DNA of 64,000 bases, from positions 4,818 to 68,817 of the forward strand of contig JBFWOB010000033.1 in assembly GCA_050250755.1 (NCBI GenBank). Direction: 5' to 3'. Position numbers and translations under genes: made by a program. Below, one piece after another: positions 36,485 to 44,523 of this stretch; the first letter of the stretch is position 1; every line of letters starts with the position of its first letter. The notes under the pieces were generated by a model. That model ran no database searches and was not told the DNA's origin. It saw only the letters and a program-made list of their open reading frames with translations. This stretch comes from Ga0077555 sp050250755. GTDB taxonomy: Bacteria; Pseudomonadota; Alphaproteobacteria; Rhizobiales; Hyphomicrobiaceae.

Positions 36485-38524
36485 ATGGGCGCCTTCGATC
36501 TGCGATCGGGGCAAGGCGCAACATCAACCACAGGCATGAGCCGCTTTATTCAGCGCCTCGGCCCGACTGCTGCACTGACACTAGCGACCGCCCTCGCCTA
36601 TGGTTGCGCGGCATGGGGAGGACTGACGCTCCTCACCGGTACCTCCGGAATCGCGATCTTCTGGCCGGCCTCGGGACTGTCCGCGGGACTTGCGATTGCG
36701 ATCGGACGGACCGGCTATCCGGCTATCGCCCTCGGCACAGTGCTCGCGACGATCGTCGTCAACCTGTTCTTCGGCCGCGATCTCTGGCTCTCAGCGGGTT
36801 TTGGTCTGCTCAATGCGGGCGAGACCCTGCTCATTGCTCGCCTCCTCGAGTTCGTACCAGTACAGGCGCAGGCTATCCGCCGCCTCATGCGCGTGCTCGC
36901 ATTCTTTGCATGCGCAATTGCCGCCACCGCGGCGGCGGGTCTCGGCGCGGCACTTCTCCTGATCTATGGCACCCAGCACACCCACGACGCAGCGATACTC
37001 GATCTATGGCGCGTCTGGTTCCTTTCCGATCTCGTCGGGGTCATCGTCATCGCGCCATTCCTCATTGCGCTTCACGAACTGGCGACCACGCCGGAATTGC
37101 GTAGGACACACGACTGGAAAGCCGATGTCACGGTGCTCATACCGTTCGTGATCGTCGCCTATCACACGTTGTGTCTTCGCCTCGACGACAGCACGTGGGT
37201 GGCGATCGTACCAGGGGCGGCGCTCCTGCCCCTGCTCCTGTGGCTCTCGGCACGCTCGCAGCCGATCGTCCCGGCCCTTGCCATCGCTATGCTCGCCCTG
37301 ATGATGGCGTGGCTTGCGGCGGGCGGCACGGGGCGCTTTGGTGACGTGCGATTCCCGCCGGAAGCACGCATCATCGCCGCCCAAGTCGCGCTGACGGGCG
37401 CGGCGGTCGTGGCACAGGTCGTGCTGGCGCTTTACACTGACCGCCGCCTTGCGGTCATGCGTCTCAAGGCAAGCGAGATGCGTCTCGCGGCGATCGTCGA
37501 TACGGCCCCCGGCGTGATCTTTTCCGCGGAGACCCGACCCGACGGCATGGTCTCGTTCCCGTTCGTCTCGTCGACGTCTTCCGAGATGCTGGGCATTCCG
37601 TCTGAGCGTCTTGCTACGGACCCTTCCAGCCTGCTGGATCTGCTCGCCCCGGGAGATCGACGCGCCCTGCTCGATGCCTTTCACACCGCCAACGACGAGG
37701 ATGCCGTGCTTTCGCTCGAGCTGCCGCTGGCACGGCGTGGCTCAGGGGAGACGTGGATAGAGATCAAAGCCCGCCCCGTCCGGGAGGGCGAGCGGCGCGT
37801 GGTCTGGCACGGCTTCATCCAGGATGTCACCATGCGCAGACGCTTGGTGGAGGAGCTTGGGCATCGCACGCGCAACCTGCTTTCAGTCACACAGGCGATC
37901 GCCGAGCATACGGCGCGCCATACGCCACCTGACGCACTCGCAAATGTTCTGGCGGAGCGGCTCGCAGGTCTCGCGGCCAGCCATCAGCTTCTGATTGCGC
38001 ATCGATGGGAAAGCGCGGAGCTCGAGGTACTCGCGAGAGCACAGCTCTCGCATCTTTCCGACCTCTTCGATCGTCGACTCGAGATCGACGGCCCCTCCGT
38101 GTTTCTCGAACCGCAGGCCGCCCAGATCATCGGCATGGCGCTCCACGAGCTGGCGACCAATTCCTGCAAATATGGCGCCCTTGCCACCGATCACGGTACG
38201 ATCCGGCTCTCCTGGACAATGGCGGAGTATCCCGGCGACGACATTTTCCAGATGTGCTGGGAGGAGCAAGGCGGCGGAGCCTTCCCAGCTGCGGCGCAAA
38301 ACGGCTTCGGCAGCAAGGTCACGGTCGATATGCCCACCTACCAGCTCAAAGCGAAGGTGTGCGTCGAGCCGCGCGTCGACGGACTTGCCTGGACCCTTGC
38401 TGCGCCCGCGAAATATGTCGTGCGAAAGGCGCAACGGCGCGATGGCAGCAGTGGCGCAGATAGGGAACACAGCATCGATAGCCCGCGCCCAATGGTAGCC
38501 GACCGCGCCAAGAAGCTTGCCTAA
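36485..38524 (+). CDS. Membrane sensor histidine kinase: MASE1 - PAS - HWE kinase
   Basis: A 679-aa sensor. The first about 300 residues form eight or more helices of the MASE1 type (GIAIFWPASGLSAGLAIAIG at the start, then FLSDLVGVIVIAPFLIALHE). A PAS domain follows (RLAAIVDTAPGVIFSAETRP to WHGFIQDVTMRR). The catalytic part is HWE/HisKA_2: the phospho-acceptor His is in EELGHRTRNLLSVTQAIAEH, the N-box in IIGMALHELATNSCKYGAL, and the W-x-E is in CWEEQGGG. The ATG at 36485 is chosen for its GGGGG site; a GTG at 36470 is possible. It is followed by a receiver-only regulator, its likely partner. It is divergent from the deacetylase gene. Confidence 0.92.
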   Translation: MGAFDLRSGQGATSTTGMSRFIQRLGPTAALTLATALAYGCAAWGGLTLLTGTSGIAIFWPASGLSAGLAIAIGRTGYPAIALGTVLATIVVNLFFGRDLWLSAGFGLLNAGETLLIARLLEFVPVQAQAIRRLMRVLAFFACAIAATAAAGLGAALLLIYGTQHTHDAAILDLWRVWFLSDLVGVIVIAPFLIALHELATTPELRRTHDWKADVTVLIPFVIVAYHTLCLRLDDSTWVAIVPGAALLPLLLWLSARSQPIVPALAIAMLALMMAWLAAGGTGRFGDVRFPPEARIIAAQVALTGAAVVAQVVLALYTDRRLAVMRLKASEMRLAAIVDTAPGVIFSAETRPDGMVSFPFVSSTSSEMLGIPSERLATDPSSLLDLLAPGDRRALLDAFHTANDEDAVLSLELPLARRGSGETWIEIKARPVREGERRVVWHGFIQDVTMRRRLVEELGHRTRNLLSVTQAIAEHTARHTPPDALANVLAERLAGLAASHQLLIAHRWESAELEVLARAQLSHLSDLFDRRLEIDGPSVFLEPQAAQIIGMALHELATNSCKYGALATDHGTIRLSWTMAEYPGDDIFQMCWEEQGGGAFPAAAQNGFGSKVTVDMPTYQLKAKVCVEPRVDGLAWTLAAPAKYVVRKAQRRDGSSGADREHSIDSPRPMVADRAKKLA

Positions 38525-38665
38525 GGCGGTCATTCTGACCGATGATCATTCATGCAAAATACACAATGCCTTTGGCGATGGACCGTCTCAGGCCCAACGC
38601 ATTCGTCTTTCATCAACTTGCGCTAAACATTACGAATACATCGGGGTTGGGAGTCATCGTCGAAG

Positions 38666-39052
38666 ATGCCGGAGACGGACGAAATTCCATTCGGTCCCGG
38701 TCCGCTGAAGGGACTCACGGTCCTCGTTGCCGAGGACGACGCCTGGACAGCCGAACGCATCGGTATCATTCTGGAAGAAGAGGGGGCCCGTCTCGTTGGG
38801 CCTTGTCGAAGTGTCGCAGAAGCGCGCGAGCATCTCGATCGCTACCATGTTCAGTTCGTTCTTATCGACCTCAATCTGGCCGATAATTTCGCCGACGAAC
38901 TGGTTTCAGACGTTTTCGCCCGCAGCATTCCGTTTGCCCTTATAACGGGCTACGAGGCATTTCCGTCGAATGTTCACGAGCATGCGGAAGCCGTGCTGCG
39001 CAAGCCGATTGATCGACGTAGACTGATAGAGCTGTTATCGTTATTTGCGTAA
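38666..39052 (+). CDS. Single-domain response regulator (receiver only)
   Basis: A 128-aa CheY-like receiver. The acidic pocket is AEDD (residues 22-25), the phospho-acceptor is Asp68 in VLIDLN, the switch Thr is 94 in ALITGYE, and the Lys is 113 in LRKP. No output domain is present. It lies 141 bp after the HWE kinase on the same strand and is its likely phosphoryl acceptor, as is usual for HWE kinases that work with stand-alone receivers. It may act by protein contact or as a phosphate sink. Confidence 0.92.
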   Translation: MPETDEIPFGPGPLKGLTVLVAEDDAWTAERIGIILEEEGARLVGPCRSVAEAREHLDRYHVQFVLIDLNLADNFADELVSDVFARSIPFALITGYEAFPSNVHEHAEAVLRKPIDRRRLIELLSLFA

Positions 39053-39137
39053 CTTAGTTTCCTCAACAAGACCTTGCCGCCTGATTTCGCCTCACATATA
39101 TCACCGGCTTTCCTATTTCATTCGAGAGGATCGAACC

Positions 39138-39956
39138 TTGAGTATTCACCTAGGCGAGCGCACGTTCGCTTTCATCGATGGACCGAACCTGCACGCGACC
39201 GTCCGCGCCCTTGGTTTCGAGATCGACTATCGTAAGCTGCTTGAACATCTGCGGACCCAAGGCCATTTGATCCGCGTCCTGTATTATACTGCTATCGTCG
39301 AAGATCAGGAGTTTTCGACTTTTAGGCCGCTCGCCGATTGGCTCGACTATAACGGCTACACGATGGTCACGAAGCCGGCACGCGGCTACACCGACTCTAC
39401 CGGACGCCGTCGCTTCCGCACCAGCATGGATGTCGAGCTCGCTGTCGATGCCATGCGTCTCGCAGACAAGGCCGATCATATTATTCTGTTCTCTGGCGAG
39501 CAGAGCTTCACAAGCCTCGCGTCCGCGCTGCAGCAGCTCGGCAAGCGCGTTACCGTCATTTCGACGATCGAAACGCAGCCGGCGATGGTGGCCGACGAGC
39601 TTCGACGCCAGGCCGATCACTTCATCGACATCGACAGCCTCCAATCGCAGATTGCACGCGTCGGCCGCACACCGCGTCCCGCTGGGGCCGATCGCGAGGA
39701 ACGCTTCCGGCGCAGCTTCGGCGATGACGACCGGGGACATCCCGAGGGCGACAACGACGAGGTCATCGCGGACAGCCCACGTCGCTCCCGCGAGGAGAGG
39801 CCAGCGATGAACCCCGAGGACAGCGGAGATATCGAGGAGAAGAACGCTACGTCCGAGCCGGACACGTCCTCGGCAGCGGCTGCAAGCGAGGGAAGTGCCG
39901 CCGACACCACGACTTCGGTCGTGCGCACCGCGCGCCGTCGCCGGACGCAGGCCTAA
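39138..39956 (+). CDS. NYN-domain (LabA/DUF88-like) protein with altered acidic motif
   Basis: PIN-like NYN fold, typically a metal-dependent RNase. The start is TTG at 39138, eight bases after AGAGGA, giving 272 aa; no ATG gives the proper N-terminus. Strong family matches are AFIDGPNLHATVRALGFEID (Asp14), YYTAIVEDQEFSTFRPLADW, TSMDVELAVDAM (Asp98 and Asp104) and IETQPAMVADELRRQADHFI. Where the family has SGDGDF, this protein has SGEQSF, so two acidic residues of the active-site loop are replaced. The last about 100 residues are acidic and probably disordered, ending in a basic RTARRRRTQA. It may be a paralogue with weak or no nuclease activity. Confidence 0.88.
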   Translation: MSIHLGERTFAFIDGPNLHATVRALGFEIDYRKLLEHLRTQGHLIRVLYYTAIVEDQEFSTFRPLADWLDYNGYTMVTKPARGYTDSTGRRRFRTSMDVELAVDAMRLADKADHIILFSGEQSFTSLASALQQLGKRVTVISTIETQPAMVADELRRQADHFIDIDSLQSQIARVGRTPRPAGADREERFRRSFGDDDRGHPEGDNDEVIADSPRRSREERPAMNPEDSGDIEEKNATSEPDTSSAAAASEGSAADTTTSVVRTARRRRTQA

Positions 39957-39977
39957 TCCAACATCAAAATGGTCTCT

Positions 39978-40019
39978 AAACGATCAAAGGCCGCTCCGAC
40001 GGGCGGCCTTTGATCGTTT
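39978..40019. terminator. Bidirectional terminator-like hairpin
   Basis: A perfect 17-bp inverted repeat, AAACGATCAAAGGCCGC with its complement GCGGCCTTTGATCGTTT, around an 8-base loop. It lies between the convergent NYN and Wzc-like genes. A-rich and T-rich ends flank the GC core on both strands, as expected for a shared terminator. Confidence 0.88.
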
Positions 40020-40070
40020 CCGACACATCGTCGCATCACAACCGGCGACGAAACCGCGCTCTTCACGGCG

Positions 40071-42320
40071 TCACGTTGCCGTAGATGCCGCCTGTGGCAG
40101 CCCATCGGCGCGCCGCACCCGTCGCCCCAATGCACGGATCGCCGAGACGGGGCGCGCCTCGTCCAAATGGATGACATCGATCTCGGTGACATCGAACCCG
40201 AGAAATCGCAGTCCGTGGCCATCCGTAGGCGATTGCGCGCCGTCAGTGGAGCGCACCAGAACGCCAGCATCGACGCGTCCTTCGATCGCGCGGAAGAACT
40301 CGCGTGCCGCCGTGTGTGTGCCCGTGATGACCACATCGGCGTACGCCTCGTCCAGCGCATCGAGCAGAAGGTTCATCCGATCCGGATCGAGTGTCTCCAC
40401 GCCTTCTGGGCATGCGCTGCCACACGGAATGATGTGAATGGGACTATCGGGAAGCAGGCGGATCACATCTTCGAACGAAGCGTTGCCCGTCAGGAGATCA
40501 ACAAACCCCGGTGACGCCACGACGCCGAGACGCCGAGACAGGCCGACGCCATCCAAGCTCCAATCGACAAGCACGACCTGACGCCCCACGGCCGCGAGCG
40601 CGTTCGCCAGTGCGGTTGCCTTTTCGTGCACATCGCTCGCGTCCGCATCACCCACAATCAGCGTGCGATAACCGCTGTGCGACGGTGCGTTGGCGATCAA
40701 GCGCTCCGCCACCGCCCCAATCGAGCTCAGCGTGATGTGAGCAGGCTGGCTTTGTGTGACTGCTTCACTCGCCGCGCTGGATATAGTCGGGGTTTCCAGG
40801 GGGACCGGCATGGGTACCGCGCCAACATTATAAGCCTCCGCGTCGATCGCTGCTGGCTCGGCCATTGCCACGGCTTCGCGTCTGCGGATCCCAGAGGCCA
40901 TTCTCGGAGTGCCCGCCGACAGCAACTCACGGAAGAGCACAGCGACGAGGCCAAGTACAAACGTCGCTGCTGCCGCCAGCGATGCAATCTGCAAACGGTT
41001 CGGCCACGACGGACGACTGGACGGTCGCGCCGTCGCGATCACCTGCACCTCGATGGGCACGGCCATGCTGGTACCGTGAGATCGACTGGCCTCATAGCGC
41101 TGGCGCAGACCCTCCAGCTCACGGCGCTTGGCGTTCACCTCATCCTGGAGCTGCGCGAGACGCACACGATCGTCGGCCTTGCTGCCGAGCCCCGCCTTGG
41201 CTTCGGCGAGGCTGCGCTTCTGTAGCTCTTCGCGCAGGGCAAGAGCCTTGACCTCGCGCTCGAGGCCGTCGACCACGGCACTTGCCTCGCGCTGGATTTG
41301 TCTGCGCACGTCCGCAGCGTTGGCGGCGAGTTGCTTCATGCGCGGATGGGCGGGCAAGAGCTGGCTTCCGGCCTCGGCAAGATCGCGCTCGGCGCGCACG
41401 CGCTGCGCGATCAACCCCTGAATGACGGGCGATTTCTGCACATCGGGAATGGCATCCGGAACGCCGCGGCGCATCAACTCGCGTGCCGCCTGGGCGCGCG
41501 CCTCTGCCTCGCTTCGCTGCGTGCGTACCTTCGTCAACTCGCTCGCGAGATCGACGAGCTGCTGGTCCGCCAGCTCCGTCACCTGGCTGCCGCCACTCCG
41601 GTAAAGATTGGCTGTAGTGCGGAATCGCTCCACGGCGGCTTCGGCTGTAGACAGCTCACGCGTGCGCTTCTCGATTTCGGGGACGAGCCAAGCTGCCGCG
41701 TCTGAAGTTTCGGTGGCGCCACGCTCTCGCAGCCATGCCTGATAGAGTTCGATGAGGCGGTTCGCGGCGCGCGCAGAAAGGTCGCCGTCGTGCGCGGTAA
41801 AGCCCAGCGTAATGACGCGCGTGTCCTTCACTTGATAGACCTGCAAAGCGCGATAGTAAGCGGCCAGAACGCGCTCCTCCTCGCTTTCGCCTGCACGCGG
41901 GCCAGCAAAGCCCAGACTGCGCATCAGACCGTTCAACAGTCCGCCGGCCTCGATAGCGCTGTTGAATTCGGGGCGGCTCGCGAGGTTCAGCTCTGCGGCA
42001 AGCTTCTTGGCGAGGTCGGGTGACCGCAGTTCCTGAACTCTGCTCGCGATGGCCTCACGATCGACGCTGAGCGCAATGGTTTCGGCATTCGTCGTGCTGC
42101 GCGTGCCATCACTGAGAGACGGCGCACCGATGCGGATCTGCGCTTCGGACGAGTATCGGGACGGAACTAACAGCAGGACGCCATAGGTCAACAAGCCAAT
42201 GGCCGCTGCAGCCAGAGCGAGTGTACGTGCACGTCGGCGCAGCACCAACGGCAAGGCCGAGATGTCGATGTCACTGTGCGGATCTGGAGTAGTTGCGCGC
42301 ATCTTTACATCCGGTCGCAT
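40071..42320 (-). CDS. Wzc-like polysaccharide co-polymerase with degenerate CpsD-type ATPase domain
   Basis: Inner-membrane chain-length regulator of exopolysaccharide export. The product is about 749 aa; the start at 42320 is uncertain, and 42302 is also possible. A Wzz domain lies between two membrane segments (LALAAAAIGLLTYGVLLLV, and IASLAAAATFVLGLVAVLF), with long coiled-coil regions in between. The C-terminal about 200 residues align in layout with BY-kinase/CpsD (RTLIVGDADASDVHEKATAL, VVLVDWSLDGVGLSRRLGV, GFVDLLTGNASFEDVI). The Walker A lysine is missing where GEGKST would be, and no tyrosine cluster is at the end. It is divergent from the Wza-like gene. Confidence 0.87.
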   Translation of the reverse strand: MRPDVKMRATTPDPHSDIDISALPLVLRRRARTLALAAAAIGLLTYGVLLLVPSRYSSEAQIRIGAPSLSDGTRSTTNAETIALSVDREAIASRVQELRSPDLAKKLAAELNLASRPEFNSAIEAGGLLNGLMRSLGFAGPRAGESEEERVLAAYYRALQVYQVKDTRVITLGFTAHDGDLSARAANRLIELYQAWLRERGATETSDAAAWLVPEIEKRTRELSTAEAAVERFRTTANLYRSGGSQVTELADQQLVDLASELTKVRTQRSEAEARAQAARELMRRGVPDAIPDVQKSPVIQGLIAQRVRAERDLAEAGSQLLPAHPRMKQLAANAADVRRQIQREASAVVDGLEREVKALALREELQKRSLAEAKAGLGSKADDRVRLAQLQDEVNAKRRELEGLRQRYEASRSHGTSMAVPIEVQVIATARPSSRPSWPNRLQIASLAAAATFVLGLVAVLFRELLSAGTPRMASGIRRREAVAMAEPAAIDAEAYNVGAVPMPVPLETPTISSAASEAVTQSQPAHITLSSIGAVAERLIANAPSHSGYRTLIVGDADASDVHEKATALANALAAVGRQVVLVDWSLDGVGLSRRLGVVASPGFVDLLTGNASFEDVIRLLPDSPIHIIPCGSACPEGVETLDPDRMNLLLDALDEAYADVVITGTHTAAREFFRAIEGRVDAGVLVRSTDGAQSPTDGHGLRFLGFDVTEIDVIHLDEARPVSAIRALGRRVRRADGLPQAASTAT

Positions 42321-42500
42321 GGGCTCACGCCGGGTCAACGATCCCGCGGAGGCTTTTCGCTTGTGCCGGATTTGAACAGCCGCGCGTAACGAATCCCTTA
42401 AGCGCGGCATCGAACACCGCCACTTCGGGACGCTCGCTCAGCCTTTCTTAACTCGCCAAGCGTAGACGTGACCCATTGCCTGTGTGCGAGGATCGACCCA

Positions 42501-43190
42501 ATGCCGTTGCGTCGCTTGTTTTCCGCCTTTGCCGTTGCGCTCCTGTTGTCTGGCTGCGCTCATAGCGGAGACTGGGCGACCGAAATCTCTCATCGGAACG
42601 ATGGGCCTGACGGCTGGTCGACAGCGATTTCGCACGACAGAGACGGTGCAGTCGCTGCCTTCCATGCGGTCAGCGAGCCAACGGTTGTACCGGTCAGCTT
42701 TGGCGGCCCACAGGCAGTCGCCGACACGGACGGTCCTTATCTTCTGGACAGCGGCGATCGGCTGCGCGTGTTCGTTTATGGGCAACCCAATCTTTCGCGC
42801 CTCTATATGGTCGATCATGGCGGCGCCATCAGCATGCCCCTCGCCGGTCGCGTGCGGGCGCGCGGACTGACGACCTATCAGCTCGAAGCGCGCATCCGGT
42901 CGCTGCTCGGCGCGAAGTTCATCAAGGACCCCGAAGTGACGGTCGATGTAGCGCAGAATCGACCGTTCTTCATTCTCGGCGAGGTGCGGACGGCGGGGCA
43001 ATATCCTTACGTCAACGGAATGACGGTACGCGCCGCCGTCGCCATCGCAGGTGGCTATTCGGAGCGTGCCGATAAACACAAAATTCAGATCACGCGGCGC
43101 ATAAACGGTCTTGTCGAGACGCTGGACGTGCCGGACGACTACGTCGTGACGCCGGGCGACACGCTGCTCGTCTACGAGCGCTTCTTCTAG
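42501..43190 (+). CDS. Wza-like polysaccharide export lipoprotein
   Basis: Outer-membrane or periplasmic exporter component for exopolysaccharide. The product is 229 aa from MPLRRLFSAFAVALLLSGC, a lipoprotein signal with lipobox Cys19; the frame opens 11 codons earlier but without the signal. The Poly_export domain is at YLLDSGDRLRVFVYGQPNLS and AGRVRARGLTTYQLEARIRSLL, and one SLBB repeat is at NRPFFILGEVRTAGQYPYV. It is much shorter than E. coli Wza and resembles the short forms paired with Wzc-like proteins in alphaproteobacterial exopolysaccharide loci. It is the first gene of the plus-strand operon. Confidence 0.9.
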   Translation: MPLRRLFSAFAVALLLSGCAHSGDWATEISHRNDGPDGWSTAISHDRDGAVAAFHAVSEPTVVPVSFGGPQAVADTDGPYLLDSGDRLRVFVYGQPNLSRLYMVDHGGAISMPLAGRVRARGLTTYQLEARIRSLLGAKFIKDPEVTVDVAQNRPFFILGEVRTAGQYPYVNGMTVRAAVAIAGGYSERADKHKIQITRRINGLVETLDVPDDYVVTPGDTLLVYERFF

Positions 43191-43217
43191 GGGCGCGTCT
43201 CAGCGAGCGAGTTCCGC

Positions 43218-44390
43218 GTGCCCCGCTATCGTATCCTGCATTGCCTCCGAGCGCCGGTTGGCGGCCTTTTCCGCCATGTCCGCGATCTTGCGCGCGAGCA
43301 GACGCAGCGCGGGCATGCAGTTGGCATCTTGTGCGATTCCAGCACCAGCGATCCCCTCACCGATGATCTGCTCAAGAGCCTCGATGGCGATCTCGAACTC
43401 GGCGTCACGCGCACGCCCATGCCGCGCGAACCAAGTTTCGGCGACGTCACGGCAACGCGCGCAACGCGACGGCTCGCCATGGCAATGCAGGTCGACGTTC
43501 TGCACGGACACGGTGCCAAAGGCGGCGCCTATGCCCGCATCGCGGCGACAGGCATGCGCAGACGCGGCGTTCCGGTCGCGTCATTCTACACGCCGCATGG
43601 TGGCAGCCTACACTACCACCCGAGGAGCCTCAAAGGCCGGTTCTTCATGGCTGCAGAACGTCTGCTGGCCCTCGCGACTGACGGCATGCTGTTCGAAAGC
43701 GACTATGCTGCACGGACGTATGCCACCCAGGTCGGGCCGCCCGCCTGCCGGATTCGCGTCGTGCACAATGGATTGCGGCCCGACGAATTGGTCCCGGTCC
43801 CGCCAGCGGAAGACGCGGGCGACTTCGTCTTTGTCGGCGAGTTGCGCATGCTCAAGGGTGTCGACCTCCTGATCGAGGCGACGGCCATGATTGTCGCCGA
43901 GCGTCCCTGCCGTGTCACAGTTGTCGGCTCGGGGCCCGATGGGGAAGCTTTCCGCGGAGACGTCGCACGCCGCGGGCTCGAAGCAAACATCGCTTTTCCC
44001 GGTGCCATGCCCGCCCGCCAAGCTTTCCGGCTTGGCCGTGCCCTGGTCATGCCGTCGCGTGCCGAAAGCCTCCCTTACGTCGCTCTCGAGGCTGCTGGTG
44101 CAGGCCTGCCGCTTATCGCGACCGACGTAGGCGGCGTTTCCGAAATCGTGGACGGCACCGAAACCTCCCTCGTGGCGGCTGGTGACGTGGAAGCATTGGC
44201 AAACGCCATGCGCTGCGTCCTCAATGACCCAGTGGAGGCGCGCAAGCGCGCGAGCCAGCTCAGGCGGGGTATCGAGCGGCGTTTCTCCGTCGCAACGATG
44301 ACGGACGACATTCTGGCCGCCTACGACGACACGATGGCTCGTTATGTCCGGCCCCGGCCGGCGACGGCGGATGCGGCGCAAACCGCCTGA
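43218..44390 (+). CDS. Glycosyltransferase family 4
   Basis: GT-B fold retaining glycosyltransferase, likely adding a sugar to the lipid-linked repeat unit at the cytoplasmic face. The product is 390 aa from a GTG at 43218. Features are ILHCLRAPVGGLFRHVRDLAR with a Gly-rich N-terminal loop, then VHNGLRPDELVPVPPAEDAGDFVFVGELRMLKGVDLLIEA, VTVVGSGPDGEAFR and the donor-binding EX7E-like LVMPSRAESLPYVALEAAGAGLPLIATDVGG stretch. The donor sugar cannot be told. It lies 27 bp after the export gene. Confidence 0.9.
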   Translation: MPRYRILHCLRAPVGGLFRHVRDLAREQTQRGHAVGILCDSSTSDPLTDDLLKSLDGDLELGVTRTPMPREPSFGDVTATRATRRLAMAMQVDVLHGHGAKGGAYARIAATGMRRRGVPVASFYTPHGGSLHYHPRSLKGRFFMAAERLLALATDGMLFESDYAARTYATQVGPPACRIRVVHNGLRPDELVPVPPAEDAGDFVFVGELRMLKGVDLLIEATAMIVAERPCRVTVVGSGPDGEAFRGDVARRGLEANIAFPGAMPARQAFRLGRALVMPSRAESLPYVALEAAGAGLPLIATDVGGVSEIVDGTETSLVAAGDVEALANAMRCVLNDPVEARKRASQLRRGIERRFSVATMTDDILAAYDDTMARYVRPRPATADAAQTA

Positions 44391-44523
44391 CCGCGGACGA
44401 TCGTCCGTTCTCATTCCGTACAGATACCGCCGTGTCCGTCCCGGTTTGACACGGGGCACGTAAATCGGGCCCAAAAGGCCGCCCCATCTGCGGCTTCTCC
44501 TGTGCCATGGGCTGGCATGAGAT

